Shown here: positions 1 through 7,567 of the stretch, in pieces
Position numbering within the stretch: position 1 is the first letter of the stretch
Layout: each line of letters opens with the position of its first letter
NCBI GenBank assembly: GCA_964641215.1
Contig: CAZXKD010000012.1
Location: forward strand, 1-30,436
Direction: 5' to 3'
DNA length: 30,436 nt
Source of the DNA: 13-1-40CM-70-15 sp964641215
Lineage (GTDB): Bacteria; Gemmatimonadota; Gemmatimonadetes; Gemmatimonadales; GWC2-71-9
Notes under the pieces: model-generated
What the model saw: only the letters and a program-made list of their open reading frames with translations
Told to the model about the DNA's origin: nothing
Database searches by the model: none
Position numbers and translations under genes: made by a program

Positions 1-1766
1 AGCCGAGGCGCCCCTGCCGCGGGCGCGGGGAGCCACGCGGCGTCGGTCGACAGCCTGAACTGCGCGGCGCGCAGGCCCGCGGCGTGGGCGACGCGGAACA
101 GCTGGACGGTGTCACCCGGGCCGTCGAAGCCGTCGCGCCGGAACGCTGCCGCGGCCGTGCCCCCAGCGCGTACCACGTACGTCGACCCCTGATGATCCGC
201 ACGCAGCCAGCGATAGGCCCGCTCCATCTGCGGGACGCCGGCGCCGTCGTCGAGGATTGTCGGACCTCCTCCCCGGACGGGAGTCGCGGAGACGCGGAGC
301 GCCTGCATCACGTCGGCGGCGACGAGCGGGCGGTTCTCCTGTCGAACAGCCGAGATCAGGCGGGCGGCGAGGCCCGCGGCGTAGGGAGCCGCCATGCTGG
401 TACCGAATTTCACTTCATCGCCGGTGTTCCAGCGAGGCACAGTCGAGTAGGCGAAGCCCGGCACCACCAGATCCGGCTTCGTGGTCTCGCCGCCGCGCGC
501 GCTGAACCACGCCACCACGTCGGGCGCGGGCGGACGCCGAGGGTCGGGCTTCCGGAGGAAGGGGCCCGGAACCAGGGCGCCCACGGAGATCGCCAGATCG
601 GCCGAGGCCGGGAAGCCCATCGTGGACAGGCCGGGTCCATCGTTCCCGGCCGCGATGGTGAAGACGACGTCCGGATGAGCGCGCAGAAACGCGTTGACGA
701 TCGAATCGATGACCGCCTGGCCTTCGTATTCGTTGCCGACGCCGAAGCTCATGTTCAGCACCAACGGCAGGTTGCGCTCGGCGGCAAAGCGGGCCGCGTA
801 CTCCATGGCGCGCTGCATGCTGCCGTGCACCGAAATCCCGCCGCGCGCGTTATTGGCGATCTTGAGGCCGAGCAGCTGGGCGCCGGGGGCGACGCCGTCG
901 AAGCCCGCGACGTTATAGAGATCGTTCCCCGCCGCGATGCCAGCGACATGGGTGCCATGACCCAGAGTCTCGAAATACATGTCGAGCACGGGGACGCCGT
1001 GCTCCTCGGAGAAGTTCGCCGCCAGTGTCACCGGCTTGGTGCCGAGCGCGATCGTCTGGCGGCCGTCTCGGTAATCATGCAGCGGCTGCTCGTCCTCGAA
1101 GGAGCCGTTGAGGTTCGAGTCGAGGAACACGACCCAGCCGTCGGTCGCCTTCACCACGACCACCGGGAAGACGTCGGCATTATCGCCATCGCCGTTCAGG
1201 TCGGCGGCCGGGGCATTGCCCAATGGCAGCTCGCGTAGCACGCCGCCGTACCAGGGGGCGCCTGTGGCCAGGCGGGCAACGCGTCCCGCCCCGACGAGCC
1301 GCTTCCCGGCCACGATCACTGCGTCGCCTGAGGGCAGAACCGGCGCGAGCACGATGCGGCCTTCGGTGGAAAAGTCCCGCAGGTCGAGGATCTTCGGCGC
1401 CCCCGTGCTGGTGACGATGAGTCCAGGCACACCGGGGTCGACGCCGGAGTCGAGGATCCCGATCAGGACTCCGCGACCGTCGTACGTCGGGTGCTCGGTC
1501 TGGAAACGGTCTACGCCCGTCGCCGCCAGCGGCATCAGCCCTTCGAGGAACGCTTCCGCCGGCGGCGTGCTCGGCTCGGGCTCCGCTCGGGTGCCGGGGG
1601 TGGCGGTGGCATCGGCAGGCGTCGGTGCCGCCTTGACCTTCGGCGTCGGCCGCTGCGCCGGCGCCGCACCCCCCGCGCAGGCGGCGAGCAGCAGCGCGAT
1701 GGCCACGGCGGGACATGGGGAACGGGGGGGACGGTGGGGACGGGGGAGAGGACGGCGGACGCTCAT
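1..1766 (-). CDS. S8 (subtilisin-like) serine peptidase lipoprotein, C-terminus cut by window edge
   Basis: About 588 residues are present; the C-terminus lies beyond position 1. The N-terminus has a basic region, a short hydrophobic stretch and a lipobox ending LLAAC, with Cys30 as the lipidation site, so an exported lipoprotein is likely. The S8 triad is visible: Asp106 in ILDSGVD, His270 in GHGTHVAG, Ser457 in GTSMAAP, with the oxyanion Asn in AAGNDGP. The Asp-to-His interval is about 164 residues, against about 32 in classical subtilisin. This recalls the insert of tripeptidyl-peptidase II-type enzymes and contains an Asp/Asn-rich segment (LNGDGDNADV) that may bind calcium. The ATG overlaps the stop of the carboxylase gene (ATGA), which fixes the start. 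Residues 9-20 come from a 9-bp tandem repeat. Substrate unknown; link to the mutase cluster is positional only. Confidence 0.9.
   Translation of the reverse strand, partial: MSVRRPLPRPHRPPRSPCPAVAIALLLAACAGGAAPAQRPTPKVKAAPTPADATATPGTRAEPEPSTPPAEAFLEGLMPLAATGVDRFQTEHPTYDGRGVLIGILDSGVDPGVPGLIVTSTGAPKILDLRDFSTEGRIVLAPVLPSGDAVIVAGKRLVGAGRVARLATGAPWYGGVLRELPLGNAPAADLNGDGDNADVFPVVVVKATDGWVVFLDSNLNGSFEDEQPLHDYRDGRQTIALGTKPVTLAANFSEEHGVPVLDMYFETLGHGTHVAGIAAGNDLYNVAGFDGVAPGAQLLGLKIANNARGGISVHGSMQRAMEYAARFAAERNLPLVLNMSFGVGNEYEGQAVIDSIVNAFLRAHPDVVFTIAAGNDGPGLSTMGFPASADLAISVGALVPGPFLRKPDPRRPPAPDVVAWFSARGGETTKPDLVVPGFAYSTVPRWNTGDEVKFGTSMAAPYAAGLAARLISAVRQENRPLVAADVMQALRVSATPVRGGGPTILDDGAGVPQMERAYRWLRADHQGSTYVVRAGGTAAAAFRRDGFDGPGDTVQLFRVAHAAGLRAAQFRLSTDAAWLPAPAAGAPR
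1707..1742. repeat. 9-bp tandem repeat encoding Arg-Pro-x in the peptidase signal region
   Basis: On the minus strand, units of the form CGTCCCCAC, CGTCCCCCC, CGTTCCCCA and TGTCCCGCC encode residues 9-20 of the S8 lipoprotein (RPH, RPP, RSP, CPA). The unit length keeps the frame. It lengthens the basic N-region of the signal peptide. Confidence 0.6.
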
Positions 1767-3337
1767 GGGTGACTCGGCAACACGAACGGCCCGATGTGCG
1801 GGCCGGTGAACTGGGCGGTGGTCTCGAGGAGGAAGGCGAGCGTGTCGCGCGTCTCCTCGGGGAGCAGGATGGCGTCCACGTAGCCGCGCGCGCCGGCGAA
1901 CCGGGCGTCCAACTGGTGGTCGTAATCGGCCCGCATCGCGTTGGCAGCCGCGGCGTTCTCCGGCTGGGAGACGCCGTTCCCGAAGACGGCCTGGACGGCG
2001 GACTCCCCCTCCATCACCCCCATCCGACCCGTGGGCCAGCTGAGGAGGAAATCGGGGTCGAAGCCCTGCCCCGCCATCGCGTAGTAGCCCGCCCCCGACG
2101 CATGGTTCACCGTGAGCACCAGCTTCGGGGTGGTGGCCGTGGCCATGGCTTCCACGAACCGCGCCCCCGCGCGGATGATGCCCGAGTGCTCAGCCGCGGT
2201 GCCCACCATGAACCCCGACACGTCCTGCACGAACAGCAGCGGCAGACGCTCGCGGTCGGCGTTCTCGATGAAGTAGGCTGCCTTGTCGGCGCTCTCGGTA
2301 TAAATGATCCCGCCGATCTTCGGCGACTCGCCTCGCTTGTCCTTGATCAGCTGGCGGGAATTGGTGATGAGCGCCACGGCGTGGCCCTCGATGGCGCCGT
2401 GACCGCAAATCATCTCCGGGGCGATCTCCGGCTGGAATTCGTCGAGCCGGCCGCCGTCGAGGAGGCAGTCGAGCACGCCCCGCACGTCGTAGCTCATGCG
2501 GTGGTCGGCGGGCAGCAAGTCGTAGAGATCCTTGGGATCACGCTTGGATCTGGTGGCGGCGTGCTCGGCGACTACCGAGCGGGGCAGCCGGGCGACATAG
2601 TCCCGGATCCGCGCGAGGCAGTCGGCGTCGTCCTTGGCGCGGTAGTGCGCCACCGCGCTCACTGCCGTATGGGTCTTGGCCCCTCCCAGGGTCTCGCCGT
2701 CCACGGTCTGGCCGGTCGCGCCTTTCACGAGGTTGGGGCCGCCGAGCCCCATGAACGACGTTCCGTCCACCATGAAGATGACGTCCGAGAGCGCCGGCAG
2801 GTATGCTCCCCCCGCGATGCACGGCCCCATCACTGCGCTGACCTGCGGCACTTTGAGGTAGCGTCGCATGATCGCGTTGTAGTAGAAGATGCGCGCCGCC
2901 CCGTACTGGCCGGGAAACACGCCCCCCTGGTAGGGCAGGTTCACCCCCGCCGAGTCGACGAGGTAGATGATCGGGACCCGCTGGCGCATGGCGACTTCCT
3001 GGGCCCGGAGGATCTTCTTGATTGTCTCCGGCCACCAGGAGCCGGCCTTCACGGTGGCATCGTTGGCGACCACGACCACCGGCCGGCCGGTGACGCGCCC
3101 CAGGCCCGTCACCACACCCGCCGCGGGCGCCTGCCCGTCGTACTGGTCGTAGGCCACGAGCAGGCCGATCTCGAACCATGCTCCGTCCCCTCCCCGATCG
3201 AGGAGGTTGGCCACGCGCTCGCGGGCGGTCATCTTCCCCTGCTCGTGCTGGCGACGGATCTTGTCCGACCCGCCGCCCTGCTCCAAGCGCCCGCGCAGCT
3301 CCTGGTATTCGGCGGAGAGGGTCTTGAGTCGCGTCAC
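1763..3337 (-). CDS. acyl-CoA carboxylase carboxyltransferase (beta) subunit, propionyl-/methylcrotonyl-CoA type
   Basis: A 524-residue carboxyltransferase of the crotonase fold, which moves CO2 from carboxybiotin to an acyl-CoA. Family features are the N-terminal ARERVANLLDRG segment, the acyl-CoA oxyanion stretch GPCIAGGAYLPALSD (about residues 165-180), and the C-terminal half with ASGAGYYAMAGQGFDPD. Length matches PccB, MccB and AccD5-type subunits (510-540 aa). The segment around FMGLGGPNLVKGATG and the KTH after it lean towards the methylcrotonyl-CoA group, while the B12-mutase neighbours suggest propionyl-CoA; substrate is not settled. The biotin carboxylase/carrier subunit is not in the window. 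The start is GTG with no clear ribosome binding site, 27 nt after the B12-subunit stop. Its TGA overlaps the ATG of the peptidase gene. Confidence 0.9.
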   Translation of the reverse strand: MTRLKTLSAEYQELRGRLEQGGGSDKIRRQHEQGKMTARERVANLLDRGGDGAWFEIGLLVAYDQYDGQAPAAGVVTGLGRVTGRPVVVVANDATVKAGSWWPETIKKILRAQEVAMRQRVPIIYLVDSAGVNLPYQGGVFPGQYGAARIFYYNAIMRRYLKVPQVSAVMGPCIAGGAYLPALSDVIFMVDGTSFMGLGGPNLVKGATGQTVDGETLGGAKTHTAVSAVAHYRAKDDADCLARIRDYVARLPRSVVAEHAATRSKRDPKDLYDLLPADHRMSYDVRGVLDCLLDGGRLDEFQPEIAPEMICGHGAIEGHAVALITNSRQLIKDKRGESPKIGGIIYTESADKAAYFIENADRERLPLLFVQDVSGFMVGTAAEHSGIIRAGARFVEAMATATTPKLVLTVNHASGAGYYAMAGQGFDPDFLLSWPTGRMGVMEGESAVQAVFGNGVSQPENAAAANAMRADYDHQLDARFAGARGYVDAILLPEETRDTLAFLLETTAQFTGPHIGPFVLPSHP

Positions 3338-3364
3338 GAAAGCGTGGGCGGGGTGGGGAGGCAG

Positions 3365-3784
3365 CTACACGGCGACATGCTGCGCCGCCCACTCCTCGAT
3401 GTACTTGATGAGCTCCGAGGTCGGAGTGCCCGGGCCGAACAGCCGGCCGATCCCCTGCTGCTCGAGCGTCGTCATGTCCTCGGGTGGGATGATGCCGCCG
3501 CCGGTGAGGAGGATGTCGCTGCGCCCGGCGGCGGTGAGCAGTTTCTTGACCCGGGGGAACAGTGTCAGGTGCGCGCCCGAGAGCACGGACAGCCCGACCA
3601 CGTCAACGTCCTCCTGAATCGCCGCCTGGGCGATCATCTCGGGCGTCTGGTGCAAGCCGGTGTAGATGACCTCCATGCCGGCATCGCGCAGCGCTGCCGC
3701 CACCACCTTGGCGCCGCGGTCGTGGCCGTCGAGGCCCGGCTTGGCGACGAGCACACGGATCGGGCGCTTGCGGGAGGCCGCCAT
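3365..3784 (-). CDS. B12-binding small subunit of acyl-CoA mutase (McmB/IcmB type)
   Basis: A 139-residue stand-alone cobalamin-binding domain. It shows the DxHxxG signature in LDGHDRGAK, with His21 as the lower axial cobalt ligand, followed by the SVLSGAH segment and the GGGIIPPED loop that line the nucleotide tail. It starts RPIRVLVAKPG, as usual for the C-terminal domain of methylmalonyl-CoA mutase or the separate IcmB subunit. It must pair with the catalytic subunit at 4899-6461, which has no B12 domain of its own. The release-factor-like gene lies between them, which is unusual. The ATG shares one base with the upstream stop (TGATG), so the two are probably translationally coupled. Confidence 0.93.
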   Translation of the reverse strand: MAASRKRPIRVLVAKPGLDGHDRGAKVVAAALRDAGMEVIYTGLHQTPEMIAQAAIQEDVDVVGLSVLSGAHLTLFPRVKKLLTAAGRSDILLTGGGIIPPEDMTTLEQQGIGRLFGPGTPTSELIKYIEEWAAQHVAV

Positions 3785-4896
3785 CAGCGGCGGAACCGCA
3801 GCAGGGCTGCCAGGCCGTCCACGGCCCGCCGCGCCCGCTGGTCGTAGAGGACGTCGACCTGGGCGCGCTGGCGCAGCGCATCCTCCACCGCGTCGTCGAT
3901 GCGGGTGTCCTCGTCACGTCCATCGGCGAGCAGGGTGCGTACCTGGCCTCGTTGCAGCGCCTTGAGCGTCGCGGCGATGCCGTTCACCGCCCACCCCGCG
4001 CCCACCCCGTCCCGCACGGCCTCCGCGTGCGCGCGCTCCCAGGCGCGCTCTCGCTCCTCGCGCAGCGCCAGCGTCGCTTCCCGCACCTCGGCGAGGCTCA
4101 CCGCCCTCGGGTTGAGCCGCACCACGCCGAGCACCAGGTCGTGCAGGTAGGTGTGCAGGTGCGGCAGGAGGCTCGCCGCGTCCACGCCCACGCCGGCCAC
4201 CACCAGGCCCGCGAGCGGCCGCTGGATGTGAATCTGGAAAATGTGGTCGGCGACGCGGGCGTAGTGCCGGTGTTTCTCCTCGCGAATGCGCATATGGTAG
4301 TGGTGCTCACCCGAGCCGCCCGCCGGTGCGCCGCCGCGGACGGCGTGGCGCTCGCCGTGGAAGCGCCCGCCCCGCCAGGCGAGGGACGCGGCTAGGCCGG
4401 GCAACTCCACGGTGTCGAACGCCGTGACCTCGAAAAACCGGGCCCCCGTCCGGTCGCACGCGGCGACGAGCATCGTGCCGAACTCCTGCTCCAGCGCGAC
4501 CAGCTCGCGCACCAGCGGCGTCGCCTCAACCGCCAACCGGGAGCGATGCACATGCGGGACGGGGAGGGCCGCGAACAATCCCAGCGTGGAGCAGGCGAAC
4601 ACCGCGATCCCTCGGGCGGGTGGCAGCCGGCCCGGCTCGCCGAAGTACCTGAGCACGCGCTCCAGGTCGCCCGCGATCGGCTCCCGCGTGGCCCGGTCCA
4701 GGGGGTGCTTGGCAAGGCTGGTCAACGCCTCGCGCACCCGGTTCTTCATCTTGATCAGGTATTTGCCCCGTGTCTTGTCGCGCGGCTCCAGCTTGAGATA
4801 GCACGACACTACCCGGTGCGCGCCGACGGGGACGGCCGCCAGGCGGTGGATGGCGTCGCGCACGGCCGCATCGGGGTGGGCGGTCACCGCGGTCAT
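3784..4896 (-). CDS. bacterial eRF1-like (baeRF/Vms1-like) release-factor paralogue
   Basis: A 370-residue protein that I assign by overall pattern to the bacterial archaeo-eukaryotic release factor (baeRF) group. An N-terminal domain (1-115) holds VVSCYLKLEPRDK and a basic helix. A middle domain (about 120-270) carries the loop where eRF1 has GGQ, here Gly/His-rich (RGG at 187-189, AGGSG at 192-196) and followed by a basic stretch with HRHYARVADH. A C-terminal L7Ae-like part (about 275-370) holds GQVRTLLADG and ends GLAALLRF. There is no exact GGQ, so peptidyl-tRNA hydrolysis cannot be assumed. It sits 2 nt after the mutase stop and shares a base with the B12-subunit start, so it is made with the mutase. 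A role in ribosome rescue or quality control is inference. Confidence 0.72.
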   Translation of the reverse strand: MTAVTAHPDAAVRDAIHRLAAVPVGAHRVVSCYLKLEPRDKTRGKYLIKMKNRVREALTSLAKHPLDRATREPIAGDLERVLRYFGEPGRLPPARGIAVFACSTLGLFAALPVPHVHRSRLAVEATPLVRELVALEQEFGTMLVAACDRTGARFFEVTAFDTVELPGLAASLAWRGGRFHGERHAVRGGAPAGGSGEHHYHMRIREEKHRHYARVADHIFQIHIQRPLAGLVVAGVGVDAASLLPHLHTYLHDLVLGVVRLNPRAVSLAEVREATLALREERERAWERAHAEAVRDGVGAGWAVNGIAATLKALQRGQVRTLLADGRDEDTRIDDAVEDALRQRAQVDVLYDQRARRAVDGLAALLRFRR

Positions 4897-4898
4897 GA

Positions 4899-6461
4899 TC
4901 AGAAGAACACCGGTTCGCGGTACTCGCCGTATACGCGCTCCAGCGCGTGACGGATCTCGTACAGCGTGCAGTAGGCCCGGGCGCAGTCCAGCATCGGCCC
5001 GATGACGTTGTGATCCTGCTCGGCCGCCCGACGCAGCGCCTCGAGGCGCTCGCTCACCAGCACGCCGTCGCGCTCGGCACGCAGCTGCGCCAGGCGCCGG
5101 CGCTGATTCTCCTCGGCATTGTTGGAAATCTTGAGGATTTCGACCGGGTGGTCGTCGTCGGAGACAAAGTCATTGACGCCCACGATGATCCGATCCCCGG
5201 CTTCCACCGCTCGTTGGAATTCGGCGGCCGAGCGCGCGATCTGCCGCTGGAACCAGCCGCTCTCGATGCCCCGCACCACGCCGCCGATGGACTGAATCTC
5301 GGCGAACAGGCCCTCGGCCTCGCGCTCGAGGCGGTCGGTCAGCGCCTCGAGGTAATAGGATCCGCCCAGCGGGTCGATCACGTCCGCGACGCCGGTCTCG
5401 TGCGCGAGGATCTGCTGCGTCCGCAGTGCCAGTTGCACCGCCTGCTCGGTCGGCAACGCGAGGGTCTCGTCCAGTGAGTTGGTGTGGAGCGACTGCGTGC
5501 CGCCCAGCACGGCCGCCAGCGCCTGATAGGCCACCCGCACGACGTTGGTGAGTGGCTGCTGCGCCGTAAGGGTGACGCCCGCCGTCTGCGAGTGGAACCG
5601 CATCATCCAGGAGCGGGGATGCTTCGCTCCGTAGCGCTCCTTCATGTGGTGGGCCCAGACGCGCCGGGCCGCCCGCAGCTTGGCGACCTCCTCGAAGAAG
5701 TCGTTGTGGATGTCCCAGAAGAAGGAGAGCCGCCGCGCGAACTGGTCCACGTCGAGGCCGCGTGCCAGCCCCCGCTCCACGTAGGTAAACCCGTTGGCCA
5801 GCGTGAACGCCAGCTCCTGAGCCGCCGTGGCGCCCGCCTCGCGGATGTGGTAGCCGGAGATCGAGATCGTGTTCCACTGCGGGGCGTGCCGCGTGGCCCA
5901 CTCGAACACGTCCACGATGATCTTGAGCGCGGGCTCCACCGGGTAGACCCACGCGTGCTGGGCCATGTATTCCTTGAGGATGTCGTTCTGGATCGTGCCC
6001 CGCAGCTTCTCGCTCGCCACGCCCTGCCGCTCCGCGGCCGCGACATAGAAGCAGAACAGGATCGCCGCCGGACCATTGATGGTCATCGAGGTGGAGACCT
6101 GATCGAGCGGAATACCGTGGAACAGATTCTCCATATCGGCGAGGCTGGAGATCGCCACGCCGCACTTGCCCACCTCTCCTTCGGCGCGCGGATGGTCCGA
6201 GTCGTACCCCATGAGCGTCGGGAAATCGAAGGCCACCGACAGACCCGTCTGCCCATGCTCGAGCAGAAATTTGTAGCGGCGGTTCGTGTCCTCCGCCGTA
6301 CCGAACCCGGAGAACTGTCGCATGGTCCAGAGCCGGCCCCGGTACATCGTGGGATGGATGCCCCGGGTGAACGGGAACCGGCCCGGCTCCCCCAGCTGCC
6401 GCGCCGGGTCGAAGCCGGCGAGGTCCTCCGGTCCGTAGACGGGCTTGCGGTCGCTGCTCAT
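4899..6461 (-). CDS. adenosylcobalamin-dependent acyl-CoA mutase catalytic subunit, isobutyryl-CoA-mutase-like
   Basis: A 520-residue catalytic subunit with a TIM-barrel acyl-CoA domain, lacking the B12-binding domain. Recognisable segments are RFPFTRGIHPTMY, GQTGLSVAFDFPTLMGYDSD, SMTINGPAA, GTIQNDILKEY, SISGYHIREAGAT (with the barrel His at 205) and GGTQSLHTNSLDE. In P. shermanii methylmalonyl-CoA mutase, Tyr89 and Arg207 bind the carboxylate and lie 118 residues apart. Here the equivalents are Phe50 (RQFSGF) and Gln168 (YMAQH), also 118 apart. Phe and Gln are what isobutyryl-CoA mutases carry, so butyryl/isobutyryl-CoA interconversion is more likely than methylmalonyl/succinyl-CoA. The start is the ATG overlapping the meaB stop (ATGA). 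An open extension to about 6764 exists but lies inside meaB and lacks family similarity. Confidence 0.93.
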   Translation of the reverse strand: MSSDRKPVYGPEDLAGFDPARQLGEPGRFPFTRGIHPTMYRGRLWTMRQFSGFGTAEDTNRRYKFLLEHGQTGLSVAFDFPTLMGYDSDHPRAEGEVGKCGVAISSLADMENLFHGIPLDQVSTSMTINGPAAILFCFYVAAAERQGVASEKLRGTIQNDILKEYMAQHAWVYPVEPALKIIVDVFEWATRHAPQWNTISISGYHIREAGATAAQELAFTLANGFTYVERGLARGLDVDQFARRLSFFWDIHNDFFEEVAKLRAARRVWAHHMKERYGAKHPRSWMMRFHSQTAGVTLTAQQPLTNVVRVAYQALAAVLGGTQSLHTNSLDETLALPTEQAVQLALRTQQILAHETGVADVIDPLGGSYYLEALTDRLEREAEGLFAEIQSIGGVVRGIESGWFQRQIARSAAEFQRAVEAGDRIIVGVNDFVSDDDHPVEILKISNNAEENQRRRLAQLRAERDGVLVSERLEALRRAAEQDHNVIGPMLDCARAYCTLYEIRHALERVYGEYREPVFF

Positions 6462-7525
6462 CGAGTCGCTCCGCTCTTGACCTGCTCGAGGATTTCGGCG
6501 GCGACGTCGTAGGGGCTGCGGCGACCGGCCACCATGGCGTCGAGGGCCTGTCCCAGCAGCGCTTCCGCCGGCGTGTCCGCCCATATCCAATGCCGCAACG
6601 TCCGATTCACGACCGTCCGCGTCCGCTCGGCGAGCCGCTCCCGCCGACGGGCCTCGAGGCGGCCGGTCGCTTCGAGGGAGACGCGGTGCCGCTCGAGCGC
6701 GTCCGCCAGCTCGGTGATGCCCTCCCCCTTCACCGCCACCGCCGCGAGGACGGGGGGCTCCCACTGGTCGGACGGTCGCACGGTCGGACCGTCTGACCGA
6801 GAGCGCTCACCGTCCGGCCGTGCGACTGTCCGACTGCCCGACCGGTGGTGGGCGGGGACGTGCCGGAAGGCGTTGCCCCGCCGGATGCCCAGCATCACTT
6901 CCACTTCCTGTTGCAACTTGTCGGAGCCTGGACGGTCGGCTTTGTTGACCACGTACACGTCCGCGATCTCCATCACGCCGGCTTTGAGTGTCTGGATGCC
7001 GTCGCCCGACTCGGGGACGAGCACCAGCACGGTCGACTCGGCGGTGCGGGCGATGTCGAGCTCGGTCTGCCCCACCCCCACGGTCTCAATCAGGATGCGG
7101 TCGAAGCCGAAGGCGTCGAGGACGTCCGCCACTTCCTCAGTGGTCGTGGCGAGGCCCCCTTGCGAGCCCCGCGTGGCCATGGAGCGGATGAACACGCCCC
7201 GGTCGAGGCTGACGGACTCCATGCGGATGCGGTCACCGAGGAGAGCTCCGCCCGTGAACGGACTGGTCGGATCGACTGCGATCACCGCCACGGTGAGCCC
7301 CTGGCCCCGGTAGTGCTGGACCAGCCGCTCGGCGAGGGTGCTCTTGCCGGCGCCCGGCGGGCCCGTCAGGCCGATGCGCCGCGTGCCCCGCCGACCCACT
7401 CGGGCGTGTACGTGCGCGAGCACCCGCTCGTAGCCGTCGCGCTGGTTCTCGACCAGGCTGATGGCGCGGGCCAGCGCGGCGGTGTCGCCCCGCGCCAGGC
7501 CGTCCAGGATCTGATCAGTCCCCAT
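6458..7525 (-). CDS. meaB: MeaB/ArgK-family G-protein chaperone of B12-dependent mutase
   Basis: A 355-residue P-loop GTPase that protects and reloads adenosylcobalamin in acyl-CoA mutases (MMAA/MeaB family). It shows Walker A GPPGAGKST (about residues 55-63), the switch segments SMATRGSQGGLA and VGVGQTELDIA, and the base-specificity motif NKAD. The C-terminus (DALERHRVSLEATGRLEARRRER) is the usual dimerisation helix region. Family members run about 310-330 aa; the excess is a 26-residue Ser/Arg/Asp-rich insert at residues 228-253, encoded by a 77-bp palindromic octamer repeat just before the VAVKGEGI strand. The reading frame stays open across it. This is the first gene of the cluster; its stop overlaps the mutase ATG. 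Confidence 0.94.
   Translation of the reverse strand: MGTDQILDGLARGDTAALARAISLVENQRDGYERVLAHVHARVGRRGTRRIGLTGPPGAGKSTLAERLVQHYRGQGLTVAVIAVDPTSPFTGGALLGDRIRMESVSLDRGVFIRSMATRGSQGGLATTTEEVADVLDAFGFDRILIETVGVGQTELDIARTAESTVLVLVPESGDGIQTLKAGVMEIADVYVVNKADRPGSDKLQQEVEVMLGIRRGNAFRHVPAHHRSGSRTVARPDGERSRSDGPTVRPSDQWEPPVLAAVAVKGEGITELADALERHRVSLEATGRLEARRRERLAERTRTVVNRTLRHWIWADTPAEALLGQALDAMVAGRRSPYDVAAEILEQVKSGATR
6767..6843. repeat. 77-bp palindromic element of 8-bp units, inserted in frame in meaB
   Basis: Left arm 6767-6798 is four octamers (GTCGGACG, GTCGCACG, GTCGGACC, GTCTGACC). Right arm 6812-6843 is four octamers in the opposite sense (GTCCGGCC, GTGCGACT, GTCCGACT, GCCCGACC). The arms flank the perfect palindrome GAGCGCTC (6801-6808), which is also the symmetry centre. 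The inner 20 nt of the arms (6770-6789 against 6812-6831) pair at 18 of 20 positions. The element adds about 26 codons to meaB without a stop. A related four-octamer block lies at 19447-19478. It could be a REP- or RPE-like palindromic element; mobility is inferred, not shown. Confidence 0.8.
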
Positions 7526-7567
7526 CCGCTCTGAAAGATAACGCGGGGCGATGGGCCGGGGGCGGCC
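7526..7567 (-). other. short spacer between mgtE and meaB; possible weak promoter for the mutase cluster
   Basis: A 42-bp gap between the mgtE stop and the meaB ATG. It contains a relatively AT-rich GTTATCTTTC just before meaB and half of a GC-rich hairpin (7559-7566 with 7576-7583) that overlaps the mgtE stop. No T-tract follows, so it is not a convincing intrinsic terminator. I see no good promoter hexamers or ribosome binding site. Confidence 0.3.

Noticed and set aside
84..1238. Long open plus-strand frame over the peptidase gene
   Set aside because: It is antisense to a gene with a full S8 triad and signal peptide; its translation is Arg/Gly/His-rich with no family pattern, as expected from GC-rich shadow frames.
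1715..3847. 710-codon plus-strand open frame over the carboxyltransferase and B12-subunit genes
   Set aside because: It spans two clearly recognisable minus-strand genes and their junction; its composition (many His, Asp, Arg, Val) is that of an antisense frame.
6462..6764. N-terminal extension of the mutase catalytic subunit to 621 residues
   Set aside because: The extra part lies inside meaB, is low-complexity Gly/Arg, and includes the palindromic repeat; the ATG at 6461 overlaps the meaB stop and matches the family start.
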